NCBI RefSeq assembly: GCF_009687905.1
Contig: NZ_BLBG01000008.1
Location: 1-64,000 of the forward strand
DNA from: Lacticaseibacillus zhaodongensis
Lineage (GTDB): Bacteria > Bacillota > Bacilli > Lactobacillales > Lactobacillaceae
DNA: 64,000 nt
Reading direction: 5' to 3'
The first letter of the stretch is position 1, and every line of letters starts with the position of its first letter. The position numbers and the translations under genes were made by a program. Under the pieces are notes generated by a model that saw only the letters and a program-made list of their open reading frames with translations, ran no database searches and was not told where the DNA came from. Below, one piece after another: positions 38,259 to 46,330 of this stretch.

Positions 38259-38993
38259 TCAGAATAGTTCAGTTTGCGTAGCATGATGTTGCTTGATTCG
38301 GTCGTTAGCACGCCGCCAGTATTCTTCGCTAATTTCATAGCCGATGAAGCGGCGATCAGTATCCATTGCCGCAATTGCGGTAGTACCAGACCCTATACAG
38401 TTATCCAGCACAATCTCGCCGGGCTGGGTGTAAGTCTTGATGAGATAGGCAAAAAGATCGACGGGCTTTTGTGTCGGGTGCCAGCCGGTGCGATCAGACT
38501 TGTAGTTGAGCACGTCAGATGGGTAGTTTGTCCACTCTTGCGTATAGCTATCAGGCGCGTTCCACGGGTGCAGCTGGTTGGTCTTCTCATACTTGCGTGA
38601 GTTGACGGTTTTGTTATAGGGGAGCAGCCCTTGAGGAAAGTAGTTCATGCCTTTGGTATCAGGGGAGTTACCAAAGTTGGCCGTGCCCGACTTGGAGAAG
38701 ACAAGAATCTCCTCGAACCGGGATAGCGGACGGTTCTTGGCATTGACGAAGTTGGTGACAGTATTCTTGACCCAGACCCACTTGTAGCGGTACAAGGCCG
38801 GGTTTGATTGTACTAAGTCTGCAGAGAACCGTTCAGTTGCAGTGAGCACGATTGCGCCTTGAGGTTTGATGAGCCGTTCGTATTGACCCCAGAGATGGGC
38901 AAACGGGATCACCTTGTCCCAAGCGTTAGCTGTGGTGCCATACGGCAAGTCGCACAGGATCATGTCGATGGAGGCTGTCGGTAAGTCCGCCAT
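38259..38993 (-). CDS. Orphan DNA methyltransferase (N6-adenine/N4-cytosine, beta-type order)
   Basis: The 244-aa protein has the catalytic DLPYGTT (DPPY-type motif IV) near the N-terminus and the SAM site DNCIGSGTTAIAAM near the C-terminus, giving a DNA amino-methyltransferase. No restriction partner is nearby, so it probably protects the element from host restriction. The reading frame continues upstream with INAIELDVIYNRECLEG, a conserved N-terminal pattern of the family, but no ATG, GTG or TTG occurs between the in-frame TAA and ATG 38993. The start is either this internal ATG, a rare codon, or upstream of a frameshift. Confidence 0.85.
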   Translation of the reverse strand: MADLPTASIDMILCDLPYGTTANAWDKVIPFAHLWGQYERLIKPQGAIVLTATERFSADLVQSNPALYRYKWVWVKNTVTNFVNAKNRPLSRFEEILVFSKSGTANFGNSPDTKGMNYFPQGLLPYNKTVNSRKYEKTNQLHPWNAPDSYTQEWTNYPSDVLNYKSDRTGWHPTQKPVDLFAYLIKTYTQPGEIVLDNCIGSGTTAIAAMDTDRRFIGYEISEEYWRRANDRIKQHHATQTELF

Positions 38994-39060
38994 GCCTTCC
39001 AGACACTCGCGATTGTAGATGACGTCGAGTTCGATTGCGTTGATACTCCTTTAGTTAAAT

Positions 39061-39116
39061 TTGTGACCATCACTCCTTTTCGAATTGCGATTGTTTTGGC
39101 ACGGTCAATCGCGACC
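39061..39116 (-). promoter_or_regulatory. Covarying hairpin leader upstream of methyltransferase
   Basis: This is the second copy of the 56-base leader hairpin, with stem GCGATTG/CAATCGC (39087-39093/39106-39112) and the same loop as the copy at 38186-38241. AAAAGGAGTGATGG follows on the minus strand. Confidence 0.6.
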
Positions 39117-39123
39117 AAGTTGA

Positions 39124-39450
39124 TTAATCGAAAAATAGTTCTTCGACCGGTGCAGTGAACACCGGCCATCCCGAATCTTCGGCAGTTTGGTAAAGCAGTC
39201 TGCGTAGTTCGCCGTAATTCAAGGCGCGCCCATCACGACCAATCAGGGCCGACGGGTGTTTTTGTTGCTGGTGCCGCCAAGCGATGTAGTCTTGTGCCGT
39301 GAAGCCAAAACTGTTCATGTCGCAAATGCGCCGGTACTTCTTGTGCTCGACGACACCGACTAGCGCCGCCTTATAGACGTACACGTTTAGCACACAGTCT
39401 TTGAATGCCTTGCCGTGCAGCGGGTGGGAAGCCAGCACGTCATTGACCAA
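39124..39450 (-). CDS. Hypothetical ICE protein downstream of relaxase
   Basis: A ~108-aa protein without a recognised motif; conserved-looking segments include GKAFKDCVLNVYVYKAALVG and DYIAWRHQQQKHPSALIGRDGRALNYGELRRLLYQ. TTG 39450 is chosen because AGGAGG lies eight bases upstream inside the end of the relaxase gene, with which it overlaps. The overlap points to cotranslation. Confidence 0.65.
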   Translation of the reverse strand: MVNDVLASHPLHGKAFKDCVLNVYVYKAALVGVVEHKKYRRICDMNSFGFTAQDYIAWRHQQQKHPSALIGRDGRALNYGELRRLLYQTAEDSGWPVFTAPVEELFFD

Positions 39451-40630
39451 ACATGTCACCTCCTAATTCCTCGCTACCGACGGTCTGTTGCTCAATCAGC
39501 TTGAGGTGCTTGTCGGTCAGCTTGGCGTCTTTGATCATGAGTTGCAAGTCAGTGGTACCAAAGTAGTCGTCGATTTTCTTGATGACCTTGAGCGTGGGCA
39601 TGACTTGTTTTTGAAGCCATGCTTTGGTCTTGTTCAGGTCGAAGGGCTGGGGTGCAGTAGTTAGGCGGATTGGTTGGCGTCCTTTACCAAGGAAATATGC
39701 CCAGCGTTCGTTAAGCGGCCACTTGAGGCGGCTTTTGTCCGGAACAACATCCACAAAGCGCATGTAGCGGGTGATAATGCCAAATGCGACCTTTTCGGCG
39801 TCACGGGTAATCAGCATGCTCTCAATCGCCTTGATTGCCCGCTCGTTTTTCAAACGAATCTCAAAGCGGTTGATGATCGGGGTGTCGGCAATGGCAATTC
39901 CGCGCTTGGCAGCTTGTTCGGCGGCCTTTTCGTAGATGCAGAAATACACGTCGCTTTTCATCGTGCCAACGTATAGTGTGTTGCCCCGGCCAGCCTCGTC
40001 GAGATCCACGAGCTTACCTGATTGCAGCCCTTGGAACGACCGCATGACCGAGATGCACTCATTGTTCAAACACTTATCGACCAGCTCTGGAATACTTAGC
40101 AAGCCAACCATGTCGTTAATCGCAATATCGACCCGTTTGAAAATGCCGCCAGCTTCATCGACCCGAAGGAAGTAGTCGTACCAGTTCTCACCGTGACTAA
40201 GCAGAATCCCCTCAAACTCCCTGCAGCCTTGGCCTTTCATTTCGACCAGAGTGCCGAGGTTGGAGCCGACCGGTGCCACCATAATCTGAATGTTAGAGAA
40301 GATATACATGGCCGAATAACCGTAGAAGCCGTGTTCCTCAAATATCAGGTGTTCTGGGGTCAGACCGAGAATCTTGGTGATCACGGCCTTGGCGTCATGG
40401 GTGGGGAACCGCACGCGCATGTAGTCAAACATCAGCGTCAGTTCTGGCTCATCGTTCCAGTTCTTGAGCAGCCGGTCGATTTCCATTTGCAGCGACGCGC
40501 TAGGGTTAGTCTTACCGTTTTCCACTTGGACGTAATGCATTCGCGTGACACCTAAGCGCCGTGCGACTTGAGCTTGTGTCAGTCGTAATCGTTTTCGATG
40601 TAGCTTAACTTGTTCATGCCAAGAAACCAC
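39440..40630 (-). CDS. MobT/Rep_trans relaxase with N-terminal HTH (Tn916 Orf20, NicK-like)
   Basis: The ~396-aa relaxase nicks oriT and pilots the strand into the recipient; relatives also support rolling-circle replication of the element. It has an N-terminal XRE-type HTH (HRKRLRLTQAQVARRLGVTRMHY) and a Rep_trans domain with KRVDIAINDM and NRFEIRLKN. The start is GTG 40630, seven bases after AAAGGAGG; an in-frame longer version is open but lacks a site. oriT lies about 130 bases upstream. Confidence 0.92.
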   Translation of the reverse strand: MVSWHEQVKLHRKRLRLTQAQVARRLGVTRMHYVQVENGKTNPSASLQMEIDRLLKNWNDEPELTLMFDYMRVRFPTHDAKAVITKILGLTPEHLIFEEHGFYGYSAMYIFSNIQIMVAPVGSNLGTLVEMKGQGCREFEGILLSHGENWYDYFLRVDEAGGIFKRVDIAINDMVGLLSIPELVDKCLNNECISVMRSFQGLQSGKLVDLDEAGRGNTLYVGTMKSDVYFCIYEKAAEQAAKRGIAIADTPIINRFEIRLKNERAIKAIESMLITRDAEKVAFGIITRYMRFVDVVPDKSRLKWPLNERWAYFLGKGRQPIRLTTAPQPFDLNKTKAWLQKQVMPTLKVIKKIDDYFGTTDLQLMIKDAKLTDKHLKLIEQQTVGSEELGGDMFGQ

Positions 40631-40763
40631 ATTTTTGCCTCCTTTGATTTTTGGACAAAAAAAGATGGATGCGGGGTGCAATCCATCATTTTGTAACTAT
40701 TCGATTTAAGCCTGTCATATCAGGCTTTCTACCTTGTGTTCAGGCACAGACGTTGCATTTAAT

Positions 40764-40788
40764 ACCCCCCTGTTAGAGTACTGGGGGT
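40764..40788 (-). other. oriT: Origin of transfer (oriT)
   Basis: The 25-bp GC-rich inverted repeat reads, on the minus strand, ACCCCCAGTACTCTAACAGGGGGGT. Its second half CTAACAGGGGGGT is identical to the ICEBs1 oriT repeat as I recall it, where NicK nicks within GCTAACA. It lies between the relaxase and the coupling protein, as oriT does in Tn916. Confidence 0.85.
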
Positions 40789-40790
40789 AA

Positions 40791-40812
40791 GCGGTCGGCT
40801 GGCGCCGACCGC
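40791..40812. other. Perfect 9-bp hairpin beside oriT
   Basis: GCGGTCGGC (40791-40799) pairs with GCCGACCGC (40804-40812), and further weaker GC hairpins follow to about 40870. These may be part of oriT or a single-strand origin for second-strand synthesis. Confidence 0.5.
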
Positions 40813-40910
40813 TGCCACTCACGCTTGCGGCTTTCGCGCTGCACGCCGCGCGTGGCGGCAGTGAGCCACAAAGGAGGCCTATTTGAAACTTTGTTAGGCA
40901 GGTTGGGCTA

Positions 40911-40950
40911 TTCTTGCCTCTCAAAAATGAAGTATCATTAAGGCAAAGAA
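40911..40950. promoter_or_regulatory. Inverted repeat upstream of the Ppl-type gene
   Basis: TTCTTGCCT (40911-40919) and AGGCAAAGAA (40941-40950) form a near-perfect inverted repeat spanning the likely promoter of the next gene; it could be an operator. Confidence 0.4.
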
Positions 40951-40974
40951 TGTATCTACTTTGGGGGAATTGCT

Positions 40975-43545
40975 GTGCCATTTCGTGAGAAAAAGTTGTT
41001 TCGTAGAATCCCGAGTTCTGATCTAAACCAGATATTGACAAAAATCGAGGGAATTAAGCAAATATATGGCGAATATCAGAAGACTTTGATTCACTTTCAT
41101 TCGCCGGCGTCGCATGATTATCGATTTGTCGACAATTCTAAATATTTGCGACAAGATCAGGCGCGGAGATTGTTTACAAGTTTCGATCAACAGGAGATAG
41201 ATAAGATTGCTACTGATTTTGGATTATTCAACTTTCCGCGGATTACTCCTGACTATTTAAAGAAGATGGTAGACAACAATCCACTGTTCGAGACAGTCAA
41301 GGAACTTGAGGCCTACCTATTGATGGCGATGAAACTGTATCTGGAATCAGTCAAAGTGGCTGTCATCACAGATCACAACACGATAGATGGCTATTATCGG
41401 TTTAAAGATGCTATTAGCATTCTAAAAAAATGTTTTCCAAATAGGTCAGTTCCGCAATTGATTTTTGGTGTTGAAATTTCGTGTGGAGATTCATTGCACG
41501 TCGTTGGTATTGCAGATAATTCTACTAAGAGTAAACGAATAGTGGCAAAATTTCTCGCCGATAATATTTTAAGTGTTAAGTCTGGAACATATTTGACCTC
41601 TTGGGAAGTGATTGAATGGTTTCGAGAAAGGGGATTTATCTCGTATGTGGCACACATCAATACTTCCGACGTATTCAAGTCTGACTACGGAAGTGGTGCA
41701 TATAAAGAACGCCTCTTTTCTGTTAAAAACATGCAGGTAGTCGGTATTTCTAATGTTCTAACTAAGCAGGCCACCTTGCAGCGCCTGCACAATCACAAGG
41801 TAGAGGAACCCGCTGTGTTCCTGGACGAAGATTCACATAGTCTTGATGAGTTGGCTACTAATACTTTCTGGGTTAAAGGACAAGAACCGGATTTTAATAT
41901 GCTGCGAAATGCAATTGAAGATTCAGATATATCGCTAAAATTTGATCGCCCAGAGTTGCCTAGTGTATTTATAAAAAGTGTCTCGATAGACGGAGATGGC
42001 TTTCTTGGAAAAGGAGGAAGTCCATTTTCGGTTTCATTTTCAACGGCGTTGAATTGTATTATTGGCGGGAGAGGAACGGGAAAGAGCACACTGTTGGATT
42101 GTGTCAGTTTTGTTTTGTCTCAGCATGTGCGTGATCTTGCACAACTAAAGAATATCTGCAAACAAGGTAGAATTTCGTTAACATTATCAGTTGATGGAAA
42201 GGTTTATTACGTTGTCTTTAACCCGGCCATAGAGGGAGTTCGTGAAGATGCATTTATCCGCGGCTATCTATTTGGTGAGGAGCATCAGCTTCAATATTCA
42301 GATCGAATGGAAGATCAATTTGATGAAGAAAAGATCACTAAAGCGACCCAAGGAAAAATTCAGATATTTTCCCTACACGATGATGCTATATTTGAGGTGA
42401 GTGAAAAAAAGAAGTTCTTCAATCGTGTTTTTCGTTCGTCATACTCTGTGAACGAACTAGTAAAGAAGGCATCAGATCGACACATTACGTCATTCATTGA
42501 AAGCCAACTAAATTCAACATCTATGAAGGTTAGCAAGATTCGAACGGCCACTATTGAAAACGATAAGCAATTACGAGAGCAGGCAGGTCGAGTAAAAACG
42601 ACGTTGAAAAACCATAAAGCAGCCATAGTTGAGAAAATTGCGCGCATCAATTCTGAATCTAATCGGGTTCGCGTAACATACACACAAAAGCCGCTCAGCT
42701 CGCAATATTTTGATTGGTCAAGACAATTCGATCCAGATCTGTTTAAGACCTCTAAACGCTGGTTTCAAAATTACAACATTGACGCTGATGGATTGATGGA
42801 TTTATTTGACAAAGGTTCAGATGAGTTTGGGATAATAGGTCTTTACCTGTTAGTCAGAAATGAGGATGTTGAAAAACTTGGCCCGTTATTGTTGAGCCTT
42901 ACGACTCCCGTCGGCACACGAGAGATTGATAACTCAATCAAGGAAATTACGACCGAAAATATTAAAGAGGTACTCGGAAAAATTAAGGACAAGATTGTCA
43001 GACCAACAAGATTTCATATTTATGATTTGCTGAATCAATATTACAGAAGTGTTGATCAATTTGACCTGGAGTTTGACATCAATAGCTCTGAAAATGATAG
43101 CCAAACTACGGTATTCAAGTCTATTTCCGAAATTTCATTGGGTCAAAAAGTAGTAGCGTTATTAGACTTTATTTTCATGTTTGGTGCGGTTAGTGGTGAT
43201 GTAACGCCACTTCTTCTGGATCAACCGGAGGATAATCTCGATAGTACGTATATATACCGACATTTGGTTGAATCATTGCGTAGACAAAAAGATCATCGCC
43301 AAGTTCTAATCGTTACCCACAATTCAACGATTGTGACAAATTCCAAGCCAGAGCAAGTGATATCGTTAAAATCGGATAACAAACATGGATGGGTTGAAAA
43401 TACTGGCTATCCGACCGAAGCAGAAGTTGTCTTACAAATTGTTAATTTGCTTGAAGGGGGAGTAGCCTCGTTCAAACACAAGGAATTTGTATATAGCCCG
43501 ATTATTGGAAGCGATAGCAATGGTGCGCCCAGTCATGGTAAGTGA
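40975..43545 (+). CDS. PHP-domain/SMC-like ATPase, Ppl/TrlF-type putative anti-phage protein
   Basis: The 856-aa protein fuses an N-terminal PHP phosphoesterase (H40xH42, DH 133-134, GVEISC 165-170, H227, DSH at 286-288: all four metal motifs kept) to an SMC/RecF-like ATPase with Walker A GGRGTGKST (364-372), a coiled-coil middle, a signature-like ISLGQKVV and Walker B LLLDQPEDNLD. This is the layout of TrlF-family proteins and of the single-gene defence system Ppl. It is the only plus-strand gene in the transfer block, has lower GC than its neighbours and lies beside oriT, so it is acquired cargo. GTG start after GGGGGA. Its last codons overlap the convergent small gene. Confidence 0.82.
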   Translation: MPFREKKLFRRIPSSDLNQILTKIEGIKQIYGEYQKTLIHFHSPASHDYRFVDNSKYLRQDQARRLFTSFDQQEIDKIATDFGLFNFPRITPDYLKKMVDNNPLFETVKELEAYLLMAMKLYLESVKVAVITDHNTIDGYYRFKDAISILKKCFPNRSVPQLIFGVEISCGDSLHVVGIADNSTKSKRIVAKFLADNILSVKSGTYLTSWEVIEWFRERGFISYVAHINTSDVFKSDYGSGAYKERLFSVKNMQVVGISNVLTKQATLQRLHNHKVEEPAVFLDEDSHSLDELATNTFWVKGQEPDFNMLRNAIEDSDISLKFDRPELPSVFIKSVSIDGDGFLGKGGSPFSVSFSTALNCIIGGRGTGKSTLLDCVSFVLSQHVRDLAQLKNICKQGRISLTLSVDGKVYYVVFNPAIEGVREDAFIRGYLFGEEHQLQYSDRMEDQFDEEKITKATQGKIQIFSLHDDAIFEVSEKKKFFNRVFRSSYSVNELVKKASDRHITSFIESQLNSTSMKVSKIRTATIENDKQLREQAGRVKTTLKNHKAAIVEKIARINSESNRVRVTYTQKPLSSQYFDWSRQFDPDLFKTSKRWFQNYNIDADGLMDLFDKGSDEFGIIGLYLLVRNEDVEKLGPLLLSLTTPVGTREIDNSIKEITTENIKEVLGKIKDKIVRPTRFHIYDLLNQYYRSVDQFDLEFDINSSENDSQTTVFKSISEISLGQKVVALLDFIFMFGAVSGDVTPLLLDQPEDNLDSTYIYRHLVESLRRQKDHRQVLIVTHNSTIVTNSKPEQVISLKSDNKHGWVENTGYPTEAEVVLQIVNLLEGGVASFKHKEFVYSPIIGSDSNGAPSHGK

Positions 43546-43774
43546 GAACCATGCCGTCGCCAGAAATATCAGCCGTGAACCAGAAGTACACGGGTTTGCC
43601 TGATACGGTGCGGTCAGCGGTAAGCTCCAGCCAGTGATCACCTGCTTCCCATGGCTCGATGTAATCGCAAAGCTCCATCAAGGCGTCTTCCGCGTCACTC
43701 ATTGTCCCAGCTTTGATTGTATTGGCGTAATCTTCTGTAAATTGCATCTTGTTTCTATATTGTGGTGTAATCAT
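43502..43774 (-). CDS. Small acidic protein, member of an ICE paralogue family
   Basis: A 90-aa protein whose C-terminal half (FWFTADISGDGMVLTYHDW) shares the pattern F-x-F-(5 to 9)-L/V-x-x-Y with four other small acidic proteins in this region. No known function. ATGA overlap with the upstream paralogue. The 3' end lies under the end of the convergent Ppl-type gene, so its C-terminus may have been altered when that gene was acquired. Confidence 0.7.
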   Translation of the reverse strand: MITPQYRNKMQFTEDYANTIKAGTMSDAEDALMELCDYIEPWEAGDHWLELTADRTVSGKPVYFWFTADISGDGMVLTYHDWAHHCYRFQ

Positions 43775-44046
43775 TCTTCATCACCTTCATCTGCGACGTT
43801 GGTGTAAGTCATGATCAAGCCACCGTCGTCGCCAGTAGTGACGTTGAACCAAAAGCGTTTCGGAAAACGATCGGCGGTCAGTCCGCCGGGAGCGCCCATC
43901 CAGATCCGTGAATCCGGGTACTCATGGGCGTGCATTGCCATCCATTGCAGCTGATCTTCCGCGTCTTCGTCAGACTGGAAGGGCACGTTCTCGTGAAAGT
44001 CGTTGAGGAATTGCGATCGGTTTTCGATTTTGACATCAGTGCTCAT
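43771..44046 (-). CDS. Small acidic protein, member of an ICE paralogue family
   Basis: A ~91-aa acidic protein beginning MSTDVKIENRSQFLND and ending with FWFNVTTGDDGGLIMTY, the shared family pattern. ATG 44046 has AGGAGG six bases upstream and overlaps the end of the coupling-protein gene by 11 bases, implying coupling. Function unknown; strongly negative charge is compatible with DNA mimicry (inference). Confidence 0.75.
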   Translation of the reverse strand: MSTDVKIENRSQFLNDFHENVPFQSDEDAEDQLQWMAMHAHEYPDSRIWMGAPGGLTADRFPKRFWFNVTTGDDGGLIMTYTNVADEGDEE

Positions 44047-45424
44047 TTGGCACCTCCTGTTCTGTTGGGGTTGCGGGTACGGTATTGGCTGCGGCACCAA
44101 TTTCGGTGAGGAAATCATAGCCGCGCGGTACTAGCGGTGTGTAAAATTCGGAGATTACGCTGCCGCCAGTGTCCACATAGCCGCGTCCCTTGATTGGTTT
44201 TTGGAAAAAATCTTTATTGGTTTCGCCGAACATCATGGAATAGCCTAGCTCACTCATGCGCCCAAGCGCCACGCGAAACATAAACTGATCTCTTATCCCG
44301 TCGCCGAGATATTTGGCGTCGGGGCGTTGGCAGGCCAACACGAGAAAGAATCCAGCTTGGCGACCAAGCATGACAATCTGCTTGAGTTTGGACATGACTT
44401 GCATGGCATCGCGGCCAAGCATATCCATAAAGGCCACGTATTCGTCAAAAATTAGGAAATGGGCGGGTAGTCCAAGATAGGCGTAGTTCTCGCCGGTCTT
44501 GTACCCGTCCATTTGTTTCATTTTGTCGTTGCGCGCCATCATGTCCTGATAGAAGGTTTCAAGTGCACCGAGCATGGCTTCCTTCTTGGCGAAGACTCCA
44601 GGCATCACGTCAGCTAGATCGGCTAAGTCTGCATTTTTCGGGTCAAGAATGGTGAGCTGGGCACCGTCTTTCAGCAGGGCTTCAATCAGCGTCAAAATGA
44701 AGTAGGTTTTCCCACCACCAGTCCCACCAGCGATTAACATGTGGGGCAGTGCGTCGTAGTGCCAAGCCACAGTTTCCATGAGCTGCATGGAGCCATGTTC
44801 ACAGGTCACGTCAGCGATGGTAATACGCTTGCCAATGCTGTCGTAAAGCAAGGTGTACTCGACATAAGAATCGTGCAAGATCTTGTCGACCAGTTCACAG
44901 TAAAGACCAGCCTCTAACTTCTTTTCCAAGTGCAGGAGCTGATCTTGATAGGAAGACATGACGATTTCAACAGAAACGTGGATCAGCCCGTCTTTGAGCC
45001 GGTAGTAGATTTTGGGAAAGTGCGAGATTTTCTCTTTGGTGTGTGTTGAGCCTAAGTCCTTGAAGAAACTCTCACTGTTGGACTGGTCAGTTTGGTACCA
45101 CTTGTTCTCCATGATCATGCGGGCGAGCTTCTGGCGGTGTTCCATCTGCTTGTAAGAATCCGCAAACCAAGTTCGGTATGCCCACAGTCCAGCACCAAAG
45201 AGTAGTGCTGTGCATAAACTGTTAATAATCAGCGGCAGCCATGACCAAGGCAAGGCCACCACGTCCGGCCAATTAAAGAATTTCCAGTTGATTTGTTTTA
45301 GCAGCGGCCAATAGGCAATGGCGGCTCCAGTTACCCACAAGCAAACCGCAACGGTCATCGCCGTGTTGTAGAGCAGGTTGCGTTGACGCAGATAGACCCG
45401 TGTACCGCGATACGTAAATTTCAT
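44036..45424 (-). CDS. FtsK/TcpA-type coupling protein (Tn916 Orf21)
   Basis: The 462-aa ATPase has two N-terminal membrane segments (about 20-85) and a FtsK/SpoIIIE domain with Walker A GGTGGGKTYF, the following QLTILDPKNADL, and Walker B HFLIFDEYVAFM. It links the relaxase-DNA complex to the type IV secretion channel. It overlaps the small gene upstream by four bases (ATGA). Confidence 0.95.
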   Translation of the reverse strand: MKFTYRGTRVYLRQRNLLYNTAMTVAVCLWVTGAAIAYWPLLKQINWKFFNWPDVVALPWSWLPLIINSLCTALLFGAGLWAYRTWFADSYKQMEHRQKLARMIMENKWYQTDQSNSESFFKDLGSTHTKEKISHFPKIYYRLKDGLIHVSVEIVMSSYQDQLLHLEKKLEAGLYCELVDKILHDSYVEYTLLYDSIGKRITIADVTCEHGSMQLMETVAWHYDALPHMLIAGGTGGGKTYFILTLIEALLKDGAQLTILDPKNADLADLADVMPGVFAKKEAMLGALETFYQDMMARNDKMKQMDGYKTGENYAYLGLPAHFLIFDEYVAFMDMLGRDAMQVMSKLKQIVMLGRQAGFFLVLACQRPDAKYLGDGIRDQFMFRVALGRMSELGYSMMFGETNKDFFQKPIKGRGYVDTGGSVISEFYTPLVPRGYDFLTEIGAAANTVPATPTEQEVPNEH

Positions 45425-45708
45425 TCGTCAATATTTACGCCGTCGTAGCCAATTACAAGTCCAAGTGGGCTACTTGAAACGTTGAAACTAAAGCGCGCGC
45501 CTTGGAGATAGGCGTCGGGTTTCGCACACTGCTCGCTGGCTAAAATCAAATCACAAGCATTCATGCCAGCTTGAACCGCGTGATTAGCTGCGTCGATTAA
45601 GTTGATGATGACGTCACCGGTGGGTGATGCACCGTTGTCAAAATCAGCGATGTGTTCGTAGTGAAGTTGAAAGTCGTCCAAGTTGACGAGGGTTACTTGA
45701 TCATTCAT
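45421..45708 (-). CDS. Small acidic protein, member of an ICE paralogue family
   Basis: A ~95-aa acidic protein beginning MNDQVTLVNLDDFQ; the C-terminal RFSFNVSSSPLGLVIGYDGV carries the shared F-x-F...Y-x-G-V pattern. ATG 45708 is chosen because AAGGAG is seven bases upstream. It overlaps the coupling-protein gene by four bases, so it is probably translated in a set ratio with it. Confidence 0.75.
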   Translation of the reverse strand: MNDQVTLVNLDDFQLHYEHIADFDNGASPTGDVIINLIDAANHAVQAGMNACDLILASEQCAKPDAYLQGARFSFNVSSSPLGLVIGYDGVNIDE

Positions 45709-45727
45709 AAAAATTCTCCTTTGGGCG

Positions 45728-45979
45728 TTACTTGACGCCAATGTATTTGATAGATGGTTGTCGGTCTTCGGTGTCGATATTGAAGCTGAACTCTTTGGAT
45801 TCATGATCGCGGGTACACTCGCCGTCTACCCAAATAGAAAACGGTTCGCCAGCAGTTGCCTGTTCAGCAGCCATCAGCACCATGTCGATCAAAGCGTCCG
45901 GGCTAGGATCATGGAAGTCAGGGTCAACTAGCGCGGGATAGTCTTCCAAAAAGCCGTCAATACTTAGTGCTTGTGCCAT
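45728..45979 (-). CDS. Small acidic protein, member of an ICE paralogue family
   Basis: An 83-aa protein with about 18 acidic against 5 basic residues, beginning MAQALSIDGFLEDYPA and ending EFSFNIDTEDRQPSIKYIGV. ATG 45979 has AAAGGA eight bases upstream. The shared C-terminal pattern groups it with the other four small proteins here. Function unknown. Confidence 0.75.
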   Translation of the reverse strand: MAQALSIDGFLEDYPALVDPDFHDPSPDALIDMVLMAAEQATAGEPFSIWVDGECTRDHESKEFSFNIDTEDRQPSIKYIGVK

Positions 45980-45992
45980 GTCATCAGTCCTT

Positions 45993-46256
45993 TCATTCAT
46001 CGCTGACGCCCAGATACGAGAGCCGCAAGCCATCGTCACCTTCGTATGAAGTGAACGAGAACAACTTATTCATGCCGTCGTTAGTTTGTTCGCTGTCGAT
46101 ATGCAGGTGTTGGTAGGATTCGGGGCTGTCTTCCATGAGTTCCACCATATCTTGCAGGATCTCGTCTGGGTCAAGGCGGTAGTCGTTGTCGATTTCTTCG
46201 TTATAGTCGTCGATGAACACTTCACGACCAACTACGGTCAATGTGGAAGTCATCAT
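45993..46256 (-). CDS. Small acidic protein, member of an ICE paralogue family
   Basis: An 87-aa, very acidic protein (IDDYNEEIDNDYRLDPDEIL) ending LFSFTSYEGDDGLRLSYLGV, the same C-terminal pattern as its neighbours. AAAGGAG precedes the start by ten bases. First of the small-protein series in the direction of transcription. Confidence 0.75.
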   Translation of the reverse strand: MMTSTLTVVGREVFIDDYNEEIDNDYRLDPDEILQDMVELMEDSPESYQHLHIDSEQTNDGMNKLFSFTSYEGDDGLRLSYLGVSDE

Positions 46257-46330
46257 CAGGGATCAACTCCTTTCGTTAGTGACAAGTAACCGCCGCAGCG
46301 GGCGGCGCGCGCGAGGAGTGGGGCAATGAG

